From contig NZ_CP173677.1 in the NCBI RefSeq assembly GCF_045055315.1, positions 1,054,001-1,118,000 on the forward strand: a stretch of DNA of 64,000 nucleotides, given 5' to 3'. The DNA is from Brachymonas wangyanguii. GTDB taxonomy: Bacteria; Pseudomonadota; Gammaproteobacteria; Burkholderiales; Burkholderiaceae_C. Of this stretch, positions 9,133 through 17,839 are shown piece after piece. Both the position numbers and the translations under genes were made by a program. Numbering within the stretch: the stretch's first letter is position 1; each line of letters starts with the position of its first letter. The notes under the pieces were generated by a model. That model saw nothing but the letters and a program-made list of their open reading frames with translations. It was not told the origin of the DNA and made no database searches.

Positions 9133-10818
9133 CTAGGAGGTGGACATGCTGCCGGCATGGGCCGCCTGCAGCATTTCTGTTGCATGTAACAGTGTAGCCT
9201 CTGAATCGGAAGTACTGCCCAGCATGCGCGTCAGTTCCTGCACGCGTTGTGGCGTATCCAGCGCCAGTGTCTGGCTGACCGTGGTCTGGCGGCCATCGTG
9301 CTGCGACAGCGCCTTGGACACGCGCAGGTGATGATGGCCATGCGCGGCGACTTGCGGCAGGTGCGTGACGGCCAGCACCTGGCGGTCGGCGCCGAGCTGG
9401 CGCATCAGCCGGCCCACGGTGTGTGCCACCAGGCCGCCGACGCCGGCATCGACCTCGTCAAAGATCAGGGTAGGGGCGCTGCCGAGCTGGCTGGTGGTCA
9501 CGGAAATCGCCAGTGCGATACGCGACAGTTCGCCGCCCGAAGCGACCTTGGCAATCGGGCGCGGCGTGCTGCCGGCGTGGCCGGCAACCAGAAAATCGAT
9601 GGCATCCTGGCCGCTGGCACCGGGCTGGGCGGCTGGCGTGATCTGGACCTCGAAACGGCCACCTTCCATGCCAAGTTGCTGCATGGCGTCGCTGATCTGC
9701 TGACCGAGTCGGCTGGCGGCCTGCTGGCGTGCCTGCGTCAACTGTTGCGCCTCGAGCGCATAGGCTCGGCCGGCCAGGTCGGCGGCGGCTTGCAGGGCAT
9801 CCAGATCGTCTTCTGCGTCCAGGTTCAGCAGCTGCTGCTTCCAGCCCTCCCAGTGGCTGGCCAGCTCCTGCGGCTGCAGGCGGAAGCGGCGCGCCAGCGA
9901 GATCCAGGCCGACAGGCGCTGGTCCAGCTGCTCCAGCCGCTGTGGGTCCAGATCAGCGCGGTCCAGGTAGTTCGACAGGCCGCGCTGCACCTCCTGCAGC
10001 TGGTCCTGGCTGCTGGCGATCAGCGTGATCCAGTCCTGGAAAGCGGGTTCGATATGCGATTGTTCCTGCAGTGCATGGCTGGCGCGGTGCAGGCTGTGCT
10101 GCACGCCTTGGCCATCACCGTCCAGTAGCGCGAGGGCCTGCTGCACGGCGTCCAGCAACTGCTGAGCATGCGCCAGGCGCTGGTGTTCGCTGTTGAGCTG
10201 ATCCCATTCGTCAGCCGCCGGGGCGAGCTTGTCGACTTCGGCGATTTGCCATTGCAGGCGCTCGCGCTCCTGCTGGCGCTGTGCCTGGCCCTGGCTGGCG
10301 GCATCCAGCTGCTGCTGGCGGTCACGCCAGTCCTGCCAGCGCTGGCGGATGGTATCCGTGGCAATGCGGCCGTAGCCGTCCAGCAGGGCGCGCATGCTGC
10401 CGGCCTGCATCAGGCCTTGCCAGGCGTGCTGGCCATGGATATCGACCAGCAGGGCACCGAGGGCGCGCAGCTGGGTGGCGGTAGCGGGAATACCGTTGAT
10501 CCAGCCGCGGCTCTTGGCCTGGCTATCAATCGTGCGACGCAGCAGGATCTGATCTTCATCAGGATCAATGCCATATTCCTGAAGCAGTTCCAGTATTTGC
10601 GGGGTGGTGTCGAAGACGGCGCTGATATCGGCCTTGTCGCAGCCTTCGCGTACCAGGCCGGCATCGGCGCGCGCGCCCATGAGCTGTTGCAGGGCGTCGA
10701 TCAGGATCGATTTGCCGGCACCGGTTTCGCCCGTGAGTACGGAAAAGCCGGAGGCCAGCTCAAGGTCCAGCGCTTCGACAATGACAAAATCCTTCAGGAT
10801 GATGCGTCGCAGCGCCAT
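9133..10818 (-). CDS. recN: DNA repair protein RecN
   Basis: RecN is an SMC-like ATPase that holds broken DNA ends together during recombinational repair. The 561-residue protein has Walker A GETGAGKS at residues 30-37, a long central coiled-coil rich in Gln/Glu/Arg, and the C-terminal ABC signature SGGELSR followed by Walker B LIFDEVDAGVGG. It begins two bases after the nadK stop codon, so nadK-recN form one transcription unit. Confidence 0.96.
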   Translation of the reverse strand: MALRRIILKDFVIVEALDLELASGFSVLTGETGAGKSILIDALQQLMGARADAGLVREGCDKADISAVFDTTPQILELLQEYGIDPDEDQILLRRTIDSQAKSRGWINGIPATATQLRALGALLVDIHGQHAWQGLMQAGSMRALLDGYGRIATDTIRQRWQDWRDRQQQLDAASQGQAQRQQERERLQWQIAEVDKLAPAADEWDQLNSEHQRLAHAQQLLDAVQQALALLDGDGQGVQHSLHRASHALQEQSHIEPAFQDWITLIASSQDQLQEVQRGLSNYLDRADLDPQRLEQLDQRLSAWISLARRFRLQPQELASHWEGWKQQLLNLDAEDDLDALQAAADLAGRAYALEAQQLTQARQQAASRLGQQISDAMQQLGMEGGRFEVQITPAAQPGASGQDAIDFLVAGHAGSTPRPIAKVASGGELSRIALAISVTTSQLGSAPTLIFDEVDAGVGGLVAHTVGRLMRQLGADRQVLAVTHLPQVAAHGHHHLRVSKALSQHDGRQTTVSQTLALDTPQRVQELTRMLGSTSDSEATLLHATEMLQAAHAGSMSTS

Positions 10819-10820
10819 GG

Positions 10821-11729
10821 TCAGTTGCTCCCGCTGTTCCAGTGCAGTTTTTCGCGCAGGGTGTCGTAGTAGTTCCAGCCGATCGGGTGCAGGAACACGG
10901 CCTCGTGGCGCGAACGGGTGACCATCACGCAGTCATCGGCCTGCAGCTGCGACAGGGATTGCGTATCGAAGTTGGCGCTGGCCTTGCGTCCGGCCACCAG
11001 GCGCACGGCAATCTCGGAGCTGCCGCTGAGCACGATAGGGCGGTTGGACAGGGTGTGCGGTGCAATCGGCACCAGCACCCAGCCTGGCACCGAGGGGTGC
11101 ACCAGCGGGCCACCGGCCGACAGCGCATAGGCGGTGGAACCGGTAGGCGTGGCAATGATCAGGCCGTCGGCGCGCTGGTTGGAGACGAAGTGGCCGTCCA
11201 CCTCGATGCGCAGTTCGACCATGCCGGCGGTGCTGCCACGGTTGATGCAGACATCGTTGAAGGCGAGCGCCTCGAACACCACTTCGCCTTCGCGCATGAC
11301 GCGGCCCTGGATCATGGCGCGCCGGTCTTCCTGGTATTCGCCGCGCAGCATGGGCGGAATCGTCTCGTTGATGCGCGTGAGCGAAATGTCGGTGATGAAG
11401 CCGAGACGGCCCTGGTTGATGCCGATCAGCGGCACCTTGCTGGGAGCCAGCTGGCGCGCGGCGGCCAGCATGGTGCCGTCACCGCCCACCACTACCGCCA
11501 GGTCACAGTGGCGGCCGATCTGGTCCAGCGCCAGGGTCGGAAACATGTCACCCAAACCACTACGTTCGGCGGTGGCAGCTTCTACCGATACCTGACAGCC
11601 ATGGGCCAGCAGACAGCCGATGACAGAGCGCAGAACCGTCTGTGGCGTCCCCTCGGAAGGGGAGGCTTGCGGACTGGGCGCCTGCAGGTATTTGCCAATG
11701 ACAGCAACGTGGTGAAACTGTTTCTTCAT
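10821..11729 (-). CDS. nadK: NAD kinase
   Basis: NadK phosphorylates NAD to NADP. The 302-residue protein carries the GGDGT loop (VVGGDGTMLAAAR) and NQGRLGFITDIS, both diagnostic. The start MKKQFHHVAVIGKY matches the family; the frame extends 21 codons upstream into hrcA without support. It is divergent from hrcA with only 31 bases between the start codons, and is followed immediately by recN. Confidence 0.95.
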   Translation of the reverse strand: MKKQFHHVAVIGKYLQAPSPQASPSEGTPQTVLRSVIGCLLAHGCQVSVEAATAERSGLGDMFPTLALDQIGRHCDLAVVVGGDGTMLAAARQLAPSKVPLIGINQGRLGFITDISLTRINETIPPMLRGEYQEDRRAMIQGRVMREGEVVFEALAFNDVCINRGSTAGMVELRIEVDGHFVSNQRADGLIIATPTGSTAYALSAGGPLVHPSVPGWVLVPIAPHTLSNRPIVLSGSSEIAVRLVAGRKASANFDTQSLSQLQADDCVMVTRSRHEAVFLHPIGWNYYDTLREKLHWNSGSN

Positions 11730-11760
11730 GATTGGAATTAAACCATTAAAATGACATCCC

Positions 11761-12780
11761 ATGCTGGATGAACGCGCGAAATTGCTCCTCAAAACCCTGG
11801 TCGACCGCTACCTGGCAGACGGCCAGCCGGTCGGTTCCCGCACCCTGTCGCAGGCCTCGGGGCTGGAGCTGTCGGCCGCCACCATCCGCAACGTCATGGC
11901 CGACCTGGAAGGCCTGGGCCTGATCGCCAGCCCGCACACCTCGGCCGGGCGTATTCCCACCAGCCGTGGCCTGCGCCTGTTCGTGGACACCATGCTCACA
12001 GTGCAGCCGCGTGAACTGCAGGATATTGCGCCGCAACTGGCGCTGGCGCCCGAACAGCCCAAGAAGGTGATTGCCAGCGCAGCCAACATGCTGTCCAGCC
12101 TGTCGCAATTCGTTGGCGTGGTGATGAGCCCGCGCCGTGGCTCGGTATTCCGCCATATCGAATTCCTGCGCCTGTCTGAAAAGCGCATCCTGGTAATCAT
12201 CGTCTCGCCCGATGGCGATGTGCAGAACCGCGTGCTGTTCACCGAAACCGACTTTGACCAGAGCCAGCTGGTCGAGGCTTCCAACTACCTGAACGCGCAT
12301 TACAGCGGCATGGCGATGGAGCAGGTCTGGGCGCGCCTCAAGACCGAAGTCGAAAGCCTGCGTGGCGAAATTGCCGGCCTGATGCAGGCCGCGATCCAGG
12401 CCAGCACCGAGGCCATGCAATCGGCCGCGGAGCAGGATGTGGTGATTGCGGGCGAACGCAACCTGCTGTCGGTCAGCGATTTTTCTTCCGACATGTCGCA
12501 GTTGCGTCGTGCCTTTGACCTGTTCGAGCAAAAGACGCTGCTGATGCGCCTGCTGGACGAATCGAGCCAGGCCGAGGGCGTGCATATCTATATCGGCGGC
12601 GAAAGCCAGGTGGTGCCGGTCGAGGAATTGTCGGTGGTGACGGCGCCGTACCATGTGGACGGCCAGGTGGTTGGCACGCTGGGCGTGATCGGCCCGATCC
12701 GCATGCCGTATGCGCGCATGGTCGAGGTGGTGGACATCACCGCGCGCCTGCTGGGTAATGCACTGAGCCCGCGCAGCTGA
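11761..12780 (+). CDS. hrcA: heat-inducible transcription repressor HrcA
   Basis: HrcA binds CIRCE operators and represses chaperone genes (groESL, sometimes dnaK). The 339-residue protein has the N-terminal winged helix (RTLSQASGLELSAATIRNVMADL, helix-turn-helix near residues 25-45) and the GAF-like C-terminal half. No TTAGCACTC-N9-GAGTGCTAA CIRCE element is visible upstream, so autoregulation through CIRCE is not supported here. No Shine-Dalgarno sequence is evident before the ATG. Confidence 0.95.
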   Translation: MLDERAKLLLKTLVDRYLADGQPVGSRTLSQASGLELSAATIRNVMADLEGLGLIASPHTSAGRIPTSRGLRLFVDTMLTVQPRELQDIAPQLALAPEQPKKVIASAANMLSSLSQFVGVVMSPRRGSVFRHIEFLRLSEKRILVIIVSPDGDVQNRVLFTETDFDQSQLVEASNYLNAHYSGMAMEQVWARLKTEVESLRGEIAGLMQAAIQASTEAMQSAAEQDVVIAGERNLLSVSDFSSDMSQLRRAFDLFEQKTLLMRLLDESSQAEGVHIYIGGESQVVPVEELSVVTAPYHVDGQVVGTLGVIGPIRMPYARMVEVVDITARLLGNALSPRS

Positions 12781-12847
12781 AAACCGACATTCTTCTGTCA
12801 AAAACCGGATGGTGCGGTGCAGAATAGGGCCTGCAGCGGGTGATTTC

Positions 12848-12861
12848 TTGCGCCAGATCAA
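12848..12861. promoter_or_regulatory. possible FNR/Anr-type box upstream of MFS gene
   Basis: The sequence TTGCG-CCAG-ATCAA resembles the FNR consensus TTGAT-N4-ATCAA with one weak half-site. It lies about 80 bases before the MFS start. A single site of this quality can occur by chance. Confidence 0.25.
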
Positions 12862-12939
12862 GGAATCCTGCATTTTGCCCGCCGCGATAAATGGTTGAAA
12901 TTTACAATCATTCCAGCGCAACCAGCACAAGGAAATCCG

Positions 12940-14277
12940 ATGGCGACTTCCACTCTTGCCCGCACGGGTCCTGCAAGCGGCTTCAGCCGCTGGCATTGGC
13001 GCATCATGCTGGGGGGCTGCCTGGTCATGATGGGTGGTTCCATCGTCTTGTCGGGACTGTCCTTCATTCACCCCTACGTGATCCAGGAGCTGTTCCCGCA
13101 GCGCAACGGTGCCTTTCTCTGGTACTACACCTTCACGCTGCTCTCCATCGTGCTGTCGATGATGCTGCTGGGCAGGACGCTGTTCCCGAAGCTCGGTGCC
13201 AAGCGCATGATGTACTTGGGTACCAGCCTGGTGACCGTGGGCATGGTGCTGTTTGCCTCCAGCACGGAAGTGTGGCACTTTTATGTGGCGGGCATCGTGC
13301 TGGGCACCGGCTATGGCCTGAGCTTTCATCTGGTGCCCATCATCTGGGTCAACAACTGGTTTGTCGGCGGCAAGGGCACGGCGATTGGCATCGTGATGGG
13401 CGGTACCGGCGTGGGTGGCATGCTGTGGTCGCTGCTGGTGCCCATGGTCTCGTCCAGTGCCGGCTGGCGTGCAGCCATGCTGCTGGCCGCAGTCATCGTG
13501 TTCGTGATTCCGGTGCTGGCGACCTGGCTGCTGATGCGCGATACGCCGCAGGAAGTGGGCCTGCTGCCACACGGCTTTGACCCGGCGCTGAGCTCGCCTG
13601 ATCCTGCCAGCCAGCCGGGTCAGCTCTACCACGAGGCGCTGCGTTCGCCCTGGCTGTGGCTGGTATACGCCATGGTCATCGTGATGGGCATGGTGCATGC
13701 CGGGGCGCAGGTGCTGGCGATCTACCTGCAGGGCACGTCGATCTATTCCGATCCCACGCTGCCGCTGAAAATGCAGCCGCCCGAGGAGACGGCTTTCTTC
13801 TCGATGCTGATGATTGTCTGGACGCTGGGTCTGCTGGCGTTCAAGCCGCTGCTGGGCTGGCTGAATGACCGCATCGGCATGCTCGTCACCATGCTGGTGT
13901 CGCTGGGCATGCAGGCGCTGACCTTTCTCTACCTGCCGTACATGGTGTATGGCAGCCCGGCGGTACTGATGTTCGTGGCCATGATCTTCATGGCGGCCGG
14001 CATGTCCAACGGTACCGTGCAGCCGCCGTTGCTGCTGTCGGGAACTGCGGGCCAGCGTGACTTTGGCAAGATCTGGTCGTTTTTTGGCACGGCCTACTTT
14101 ATCGGCCTGGCGCTGGGCACACCGCTGTGGGGCCTGGTGCGCGACCTGAGCGGCAGCTTCCTGCCGGGATTCCGCGCGGCACCGGTGCTGCTGATGCTGG
14201 TGGGGCTGCTGTCCTGGTGGGGCATGAAGCAGGGCCACGCCGCGTATCTGCGTCGTGCCGGGCAGGAAGGGCGCTGA
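12940..14277 (+). CDS. MFS transporter
   Basis: The 445-residue protein has about 12 hydrophobic segments and MFS loop motifs (NNWFVGGKGTAIGIVMGGTGVGG near residue 140, and GWLNDRIGM in the central loop). The overall pattern is like monocarboxylate/oxalate-formate type MFS carriers, but the substrate cannot be read from the sequence. AAGGAAA lies seven bases before the chosen ATG (MATSTLARTG); the frame is open for 15 codons upstream. It ends just before a tRNA-Arg terminator hairpin that can also stop its own transcript. Confidence 0.85.
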   Translation: MATSTLARTGPASGFSRWHWRIMLGGCLVMMGGSIVLSGLSFIHPYVIQELFPQRNGAFLWYYTFTLLSIVLSMMLLGRTLFPKLGAKRMMYLGTSLVTVGMVLFASSTEVWHFYVAGIVLGTGYGLSFHLVPIIWVNNWFVGGKGTAIGIVMGGTGVGGMLWSLLVPMVSSSAGWRAAMLLAAVIVFVIPVLATWLLMRDTPQEVGLLPHGFDPALSSPDPASQPGQLYHEALRSPWLWLVYAMVIVMGMVHAGAQVLAIYLQGTSIYSDPTLPLKMQPPEETAFFSMLMIVWTLGLLAFKPLLGWLNDRIGMLVTMLVSLGMQALTFLYLPYMVYGSPAVLMFVAMIFMAAGMSNGTVQPPLLLSGTAGQRDFGKIWSFFGTAYFIGLALGTPLWGLVRDLSGSFLPGFRAAPVLLMLVGLLSWWGMKQGHAAYLRRAGQEGR

Positions 14278-14291
14278 TGGACAGGCAAACG

Positions 14292-14323
14292 AAAAACCCG
14301 TTGCAGCAGGACTGCAACGGGTT
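14292..14323. terminator. bidirectional terminator hairpin (tRNA-Arg copy 1 / MFS)
   Basis: The inverted repeat AACCCGTTGCA/TGCAACGGGTT has A-rich and T-rich flanks on the two sides. It lies 3' of the leftward tRNA-Arg gene and right after the rightward MFS gene. A near-identical hairpin follows the second tRNA-Arg copy. Confidence 0.75.
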
Positions 14324-14329
14324 TCTGTA

Positions 14330-14407
14330 TGGTGCGGCTGGCAGGATTCGAACCCACGACCCCTTGGTTCGTAGCCAAGTACTCTAATCCAACTGAGCTA
14401 CAGCCGC
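14330..14407 (-). tRNA. tRNA-Arg (anticodon ACG), copy 1
   Basis: A 78-nt cloverleaf with encoded CCA has acceptor GCGGCTG/CAGCCGC, anticodon stem CTTGG/CCAAG and loop CTACGAA, giving anticodon ACG. It is identical to the copy at 15738-15815. Confidence 0.95.
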
Positions 14408-14489
14408 TGAAAGATGAAATTGTATACCGGAATTTGCTGTCGTGACAAGTCGCAGGTAAAAAAATGACAAATTTCTGCAGGAGAGTGGC

Positions 14490-15677
14490 ATGTCGGTGAA
14501 TCGGTCGGGCTTGCGCGGCATGCCGGCGGGCATCTGGGTGCTGGGCCTGGTCAGCCTGCTGATGGATATTTCCTCGGAGATGATCCACAGCCTGCTGCCG
14601 CTGTTCATGGTCACGGTGCTGGCGACTTCCGCCACCACGGTCGGCATCATCGAAGGGCTGGCCGAGTCGACGGCGCTGATCGTGAAGGTGTTTTCCGGCG
14701 TGCTGAGCGACTGGCTGGGCAAGCGCAAGGGGCTGGCGGTGCTCGGATACGGGCTGGGCGCGCTGACCAAGCCGCTATTTGCCGTGGCCAGCAGCTCCGG
14801 GCTGGTGCTGACGGCGCGGCTGCTGGACCGGGTCGGCAAGGGCATACGCGGTGCGCCGCGCGATGCGCTGGTGGCGGACCTGACGCCGCCGGAAATCCGT
14901 GGTGCCGCCTTCGGCCTGCGGCAATCGCTTGATACCGTGGGCGCCTTCCTCGGGCCGCTGCTGGCGGTGGGTCTGATGCTGTTGTGGGCGAATGATTTCC
15001 GTGCCGTGTTCTGGGTGGCCGTGATTCCGGGTGTGCTGGCGGTGCTCTTGCTGCTGTTCGGCCTGCGCGAACCGGCCAGCCCGGTGCGCGAAAAGCGCGT
15101 CAATCCGATCCGGCGCGAGAACCTGCAACGTCTCGGCACAGCCTACTGGTGGGTGGTGGCGATTGGCGCGGTGTTCACGCTGGCACGTTTCAGCGAGGCC
15201 TTTCTGGTGCTGCGCGCCGAGCAGGGCGGCATGGCGCTGGCGCTGATCCCGCTGGTGATGGTGGCGATGAATGCGGTGTATTCGCTGTCGGCCTATCCGT
15301 TTGGCAAGCTGTCGGACCGGGTCAGCCGGCAGGGGCTGCTGGCAGTAGGCCTGATCGTGCTGATTGCGGCCGACCTGGTGCTGGCCAGCAGCGCGCACTG
15401 GGCAGTGGTGCTGGCGGGCGTGGCGCTGTGGGGCGTGCACCTGGGGATGACGCAAGGCTTGCTGGCGGCACTGGTGGCCGATACCGTGCCGGCAGATTTG
15501 CGCGGCACCGGCTATGGATTCTTCAATCTGGTGAGCGGCATCGCCATGCTGGTGGCGAGCGTGCTGGCTGGCATGCTGTGGGACCGACTGGGAGCGGCGT
15601 ACACTTTTTATGCCGGGGCCGTGTTCAGCGTGCTGGCGCTGGGGATGCTCTGGTGGCATGGGCGGCGCATGCACTGA
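14490..15677 (+). CDS. MFS transporter between two tRNA-Arg genes
   Basis: The 395-residue protein has about 12 hydrophobic segments and MFS motifs: SDWLGKRKGLAVLGYGLG after helix 2, RVGKGIRGAPRDALVADLTP in the central region, and FGKLSDRVSRQG in the second half. The R-x-G-K-G-x-R-x-x-P-R-D-A block is typical of a group of poorly characterised bacterial MFS exporters. A GGAGAG box precedes the ATG by five bases. It is transcribed against both flanking tRNA-Arg genes. Substrate unknown. Confidence 0.85.
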   Translation: MSVNRSGLRGMPAGIWVLGLVSLLMDISSEMIHSLLPLFMVTVLATSATTVGIIEGLAESTALIVKVFSGVLSDWLGKRKGLAVLGYGLGALTKPLFAVASSSGLVLTARLLDRVGKGIRGAPRDALVADLTPPEIRGAAFGLRQSLDTVGAFLGPLLAVGLMLLWANDFRAVFWVAVIPGVLAVLLLLFGLREPASPVREKRVNPIRRENLQRLGTAYWWVVAIGAVFTLARFSEAFLVLRAEQGGMALALIPLVMVAMNAVYSLSAYPFGKLSDRVSRQGLLAVGLIVLIAADLVLASSAHWAVVLAGVALWGVHLGMTQGLLAALVADTVPADLRGTGYGFFNLVSGIAMLVASVLAGMLWDRLGAAYTFYAGAVFSVLALGMLWWHGRRMH

Positions 15678-15702
15678 GCGATTCAGGTATCGGACAAACG
15701 AA

Positions 15703-15732
15703 AAACCCGTTGCAGCGAACTGCAACGGGTTT
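15703..15732. terminator. bidirectional terminator hairpin (tRNA-Arg copy 2 / MFS)
   Basis: The same AACCCGTTGCA/TGCAACGGGTT hairpin as near 14292 is found here with a loop one base shorter. It serves the leftward tRNA-Arg copy 2 and can end the rightward MFS transcript. Confidence 0.75.
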
Positions 15733-15737
15733 CTGTA

Positions 15738-15815
15738 TGGTGCGGCTGGCAGGATTCGAACCCACGACCCCTTGGTTCGTAGCCAAGTACTCTAATCCAA
15801 CTGAGCTACAGCCGC
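15738..15815 (-). tRNA. tRNA-Arg (anticodon ACG), copy 2
   Basis: This is identical over 78 nt to the copy at 14330-14407, with anticodon ACG and encoded CCA. Homology extends through the 3' terminator but stops a few bases beyond the 5' end of the tRNA. Confidence 0.95.
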
Positions 15816-16042
15816 TGAAGACACGCATTGTAGCAGCATTCTTGCAGCCGGTTCAAGGAATTTTCAAAATTCTTGGCGAGCCCGGTCTGGATGTCGATAT
15901 CCATATTTCTTAATTGTCTAAGTTGCGTGGAAAAAGTGACGCTCTGCGTCTTATGCTGATGCCCCAGAGCCAAGTCGGCTCGAAGCGGGTAGGGCGTCAC
16001 GTGCCTGCCTTCCTGTGTAAACCATGATCATGAGGTGTCCAG

Positions 16043-16411
16043 TTGGATCTGCAATCATCCCGTTTCAGGAATGAAACACCCCCTTCGGGCCAGGCGCGCA
16101 TGCGCCTGCTGCCTGCTGCTGCCGTGCTGGCAGCCACCTTGACTACGGCTATGCCGGCGCTGGCCCAGCCGGCGCTGCAGGACATTGCGGTGGCGGCTGC
16201 CACCTGCTTCAACTGCCATGGCACGGATGGCCGCTCGAGTGGCTCGATCCCCTCGATTGCCAGCCAGCCCGAGCACTTCCTGCTGCAGCGCCTGCAGGAT
16301 TTCAAGGCCGGCAGCGTCCCGCATGCGACCGTGATGACGCGCCTGATGAAGGGCTACAGCGATGCCGAGCTGCAGGGCCTGGCCAAGTATTTCTCGGAGG
16401 TGCCGCGATGA
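16043..16411 (+). CDS. periplasmic c-type cytochrome, sulfide dehydrogenase (FccA-like) subunit
   Basis: This small exported class I cytochrome has a single heme-binding CFNCH motif and a downstream Met (VMTRLMKGYSD) as likely distal ligand. It directly precedes and overlaps (ATGA) the flavoprotein gene, the arrangement of flavocytochrome c sulfide dehydrogenase, where it takes electrons from the flavoprotein to the respiratory chain. I use the TTG start because GAGG lies seven bases upstream; the ATG at 16100 (MRLLPAAAVLAATL) would give a tighter signal peptide ending PALA and is a real alternative. Confidence 0.85.
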   Translation: MDLQSSRFRNETPPSGQARMRLLPAAAVLAATLTTAMPALAQPALQDIAVAAATCFNCHGTDGRSSGSIPSIASQPEHFLLQRLQDFKAGSVPHATVMTRLMKGYSDAELQGLAKYFSEVPR

Positions 16412-17700
16412 GCCAGCATGACAGCTCCTATTCCCGTCGGCAGATTCTGGGCGGCATGGCCGCTGGCGGCCTGTTGCTGGGGGCGCCTGCGCTGGTACGC
16501 GCGCAGCAGGCTTCGGCCCATGTGGTGGTGGTGGGTGGCGGCTTTGGCGGTGCCACGGCGGCGCGCTATCTGCGCCGCTACCAGCCGGACGTGAAAATCA
16601 CCCTGGTGGAACCGGCGCAGCGTTTCTATACCTGCCCGTTCTCCAACCTGTACCTGGCTGGCCTGAAGGAGTGGGATAGCCTGGGCCACGGCTTTGATGG
16701 CTTGCGCCAACTCGGCATCGAGGTGGTGCATGCCAGTGCCGAGCAGGTCGATGCCAACGCGAAGACAGTGAAGCTGTCGAACGGCGCTACGCTGCGCTGG
16801 GACAAGCTGGTACTGTCGCCCGGCGTGGACATGCAGTGGAACAAGCTGCAGGGCTATGACGAGGCTGCCGCCCAACTGGCGCCGCACGCCTGGAAGGCCG
16901 GCGCGCAGACACAACTGCTCAAGCGCCAGCTGCAAGACATGAAGGATGGCGGCACCTTCGTCATGACGATTCCGGAAAACCCGTTCCGCTGCCCGCCCGG
17001 CCCGTATGAGCGTGCAGCCATGGTGGCGCACTACTTCAAGCAGCACAAGCCGAAATCCAAGATCCTGCTGCTGGATGCCAAGACGGCATTCTCCAAGCAG
17101 GCGCTCTTCATGCAGGGCTGGAAGGCCCTGTACGGCGACATGATCGAGTGGGTTGGCCAGGTGGATGACGGCGAGGTGGTGCGCGTGGACGCAGGCAAGC
17201 GCGAGGTGGAAACGGAGTTTGGCCAGATCCACCGTGCCGATGTGCTGAACGTAATTCCGCCGCAGAAGGCCGGCTTTATTGCCGAGCGAGCCGGTGTCAC
17301 CAATGGCAGCGGCTGGGTGCCGGTCAACGGTGCCACGTTCGAATCCAGCCAGGTGAAGGACGTGTTCGTGGTGGGGGATGCGACGATTGCCGCACCCATG
17401 CCCAAGTCCGGCTTTGCCGCCAACACACAGGGCAAGCTGGTGGCCGCGGTGATCAGCGCGCAGCTGCGTGGCCAGCCGGTGCCACAGGCTTCGTATGCCA
17501 ATACCTGCTACAGCCTGATCGGGCCGGATTACGGCATTTCCGTGGCTGGCGTCTACAAGGCCGAGGGCAGCAAGGTGATCGAGCTGCCGGATTCGGGTGG
17601 CGTGAGCCCGCTGGATGCCGATGCGCGTTTCCGCCGCATGGAGGCGCTGTACGGTGACGGCTGGTATCGCTCCATTACTGCTGATATCTGGGGCGCATAA
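16408..17700 (+). CDS. flavocytochrome c sulfide dehydrogenase, flavoprotein subunit
   Basis: This FccB/SoxF-type flavoprotein oxidises sulfide in the periplasm with the cytochrome encoded just upstream. The 430-residue protein begins with a Tat-type signal (YSRRQILGGMAAGGLLL) and the FAD-binding VVVGGGFGGATAARYL. Cys76 in YTCPFSN matches the cysteine that links FAD covalently in characterised enzymes, and Cys195 (FRCPPGPYERA) with Cys367 (ANTCYSL) match the redox-active disulfide. The start overlaps the cytochrome stop by four bases. All key residues are present. Confidence 0.9.
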   Translation: MSQHDSSYSRRQILGGMAAGGLLLGAPALVRAQQASAHVVVVGGGFGGATAARYLRRYQPDVKITLVEPAQRFYTCPFSNLYLAGLKEWDSLGHGFDGLRQLGIEVVHASAEQVDANAKTVKLSNGATLRWDKLVLSPGVDMQWNKLQGYDEAAAQLAPHAWKAGAQTQLLKRQLQDMKDGGTFVMTIPENPFRCPPGPYERAAMVAHYFKQHKPKSKILLLDAKTAFSKQALFMQGWKALYGDMIEWVGQVDDGEVVRVDAGKREVETEFGQIHRADVLNVIPPQKAGFIAERAGVTNGSGWVPVNGATFESSQVKDVFVVGDATIAAPMPKSGFAANTQGKLVAAVISAQLRGQPVPQASYANTCYSLIGPDYGISVAGVYKAEGSKVIELPDSGGVSPLDADARFRRMEALYGDGWYRSITADIWGA

Positions 17701-17719
17701 AGCAGCACTGAAGGGGTAA

Positions 17720-17759
17720 ATACCCGAGGTAGCGGTGATTCAAAATGCTACTCGGGTAT
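17720..17759. other. dyad symmetry between the two flavoprotein genes
   Basis: The arms ATACCCGAGGTAGC and GCTACTCGGGTAT are complementary apart from one bulged G and are separated by 13 bases. There is no T-run, so this could be an operator or an RNA hairpin. It directly precedes a second, terminator-like hairpin. Confidence 0.6.
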
Positions 17760-17763
17760 CATC

Positions 17764-17818
17764 GGGGGCGACAAGCTTGCCAGCTGGCTTTGGCCAGTGG
17801 CCTTGTCGCCCCCTTTTT
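17764..17818 (+). terminator. strong rho-independent terminator or attenuator hairpin
   Basis: A perfect 12-bp outer stem (GGGGGCGACAAG/CTTGTCGCCCCC) encloses a second near-perfect stem (GCCAGCTGGC/GGCCAGTGGC around TTT) and is followed by TTTTT. It ends only 21 bases before the ATG of the next gene, leaving no room for a promoter between them, so it may act as a leader attenuator. Confidence 0.8.
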
Positions 17819-17839
17819 GCATTGACCTTCATTCTTTAT

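Noticed and set aside
11746..14238. An 830-codon leftward frame opposite hrcA and the MFS gene
   Set aside because: It is antisense to two well-supported genes and His/Gln-rich in the way typical of shadow frames in GC-rich DNA.
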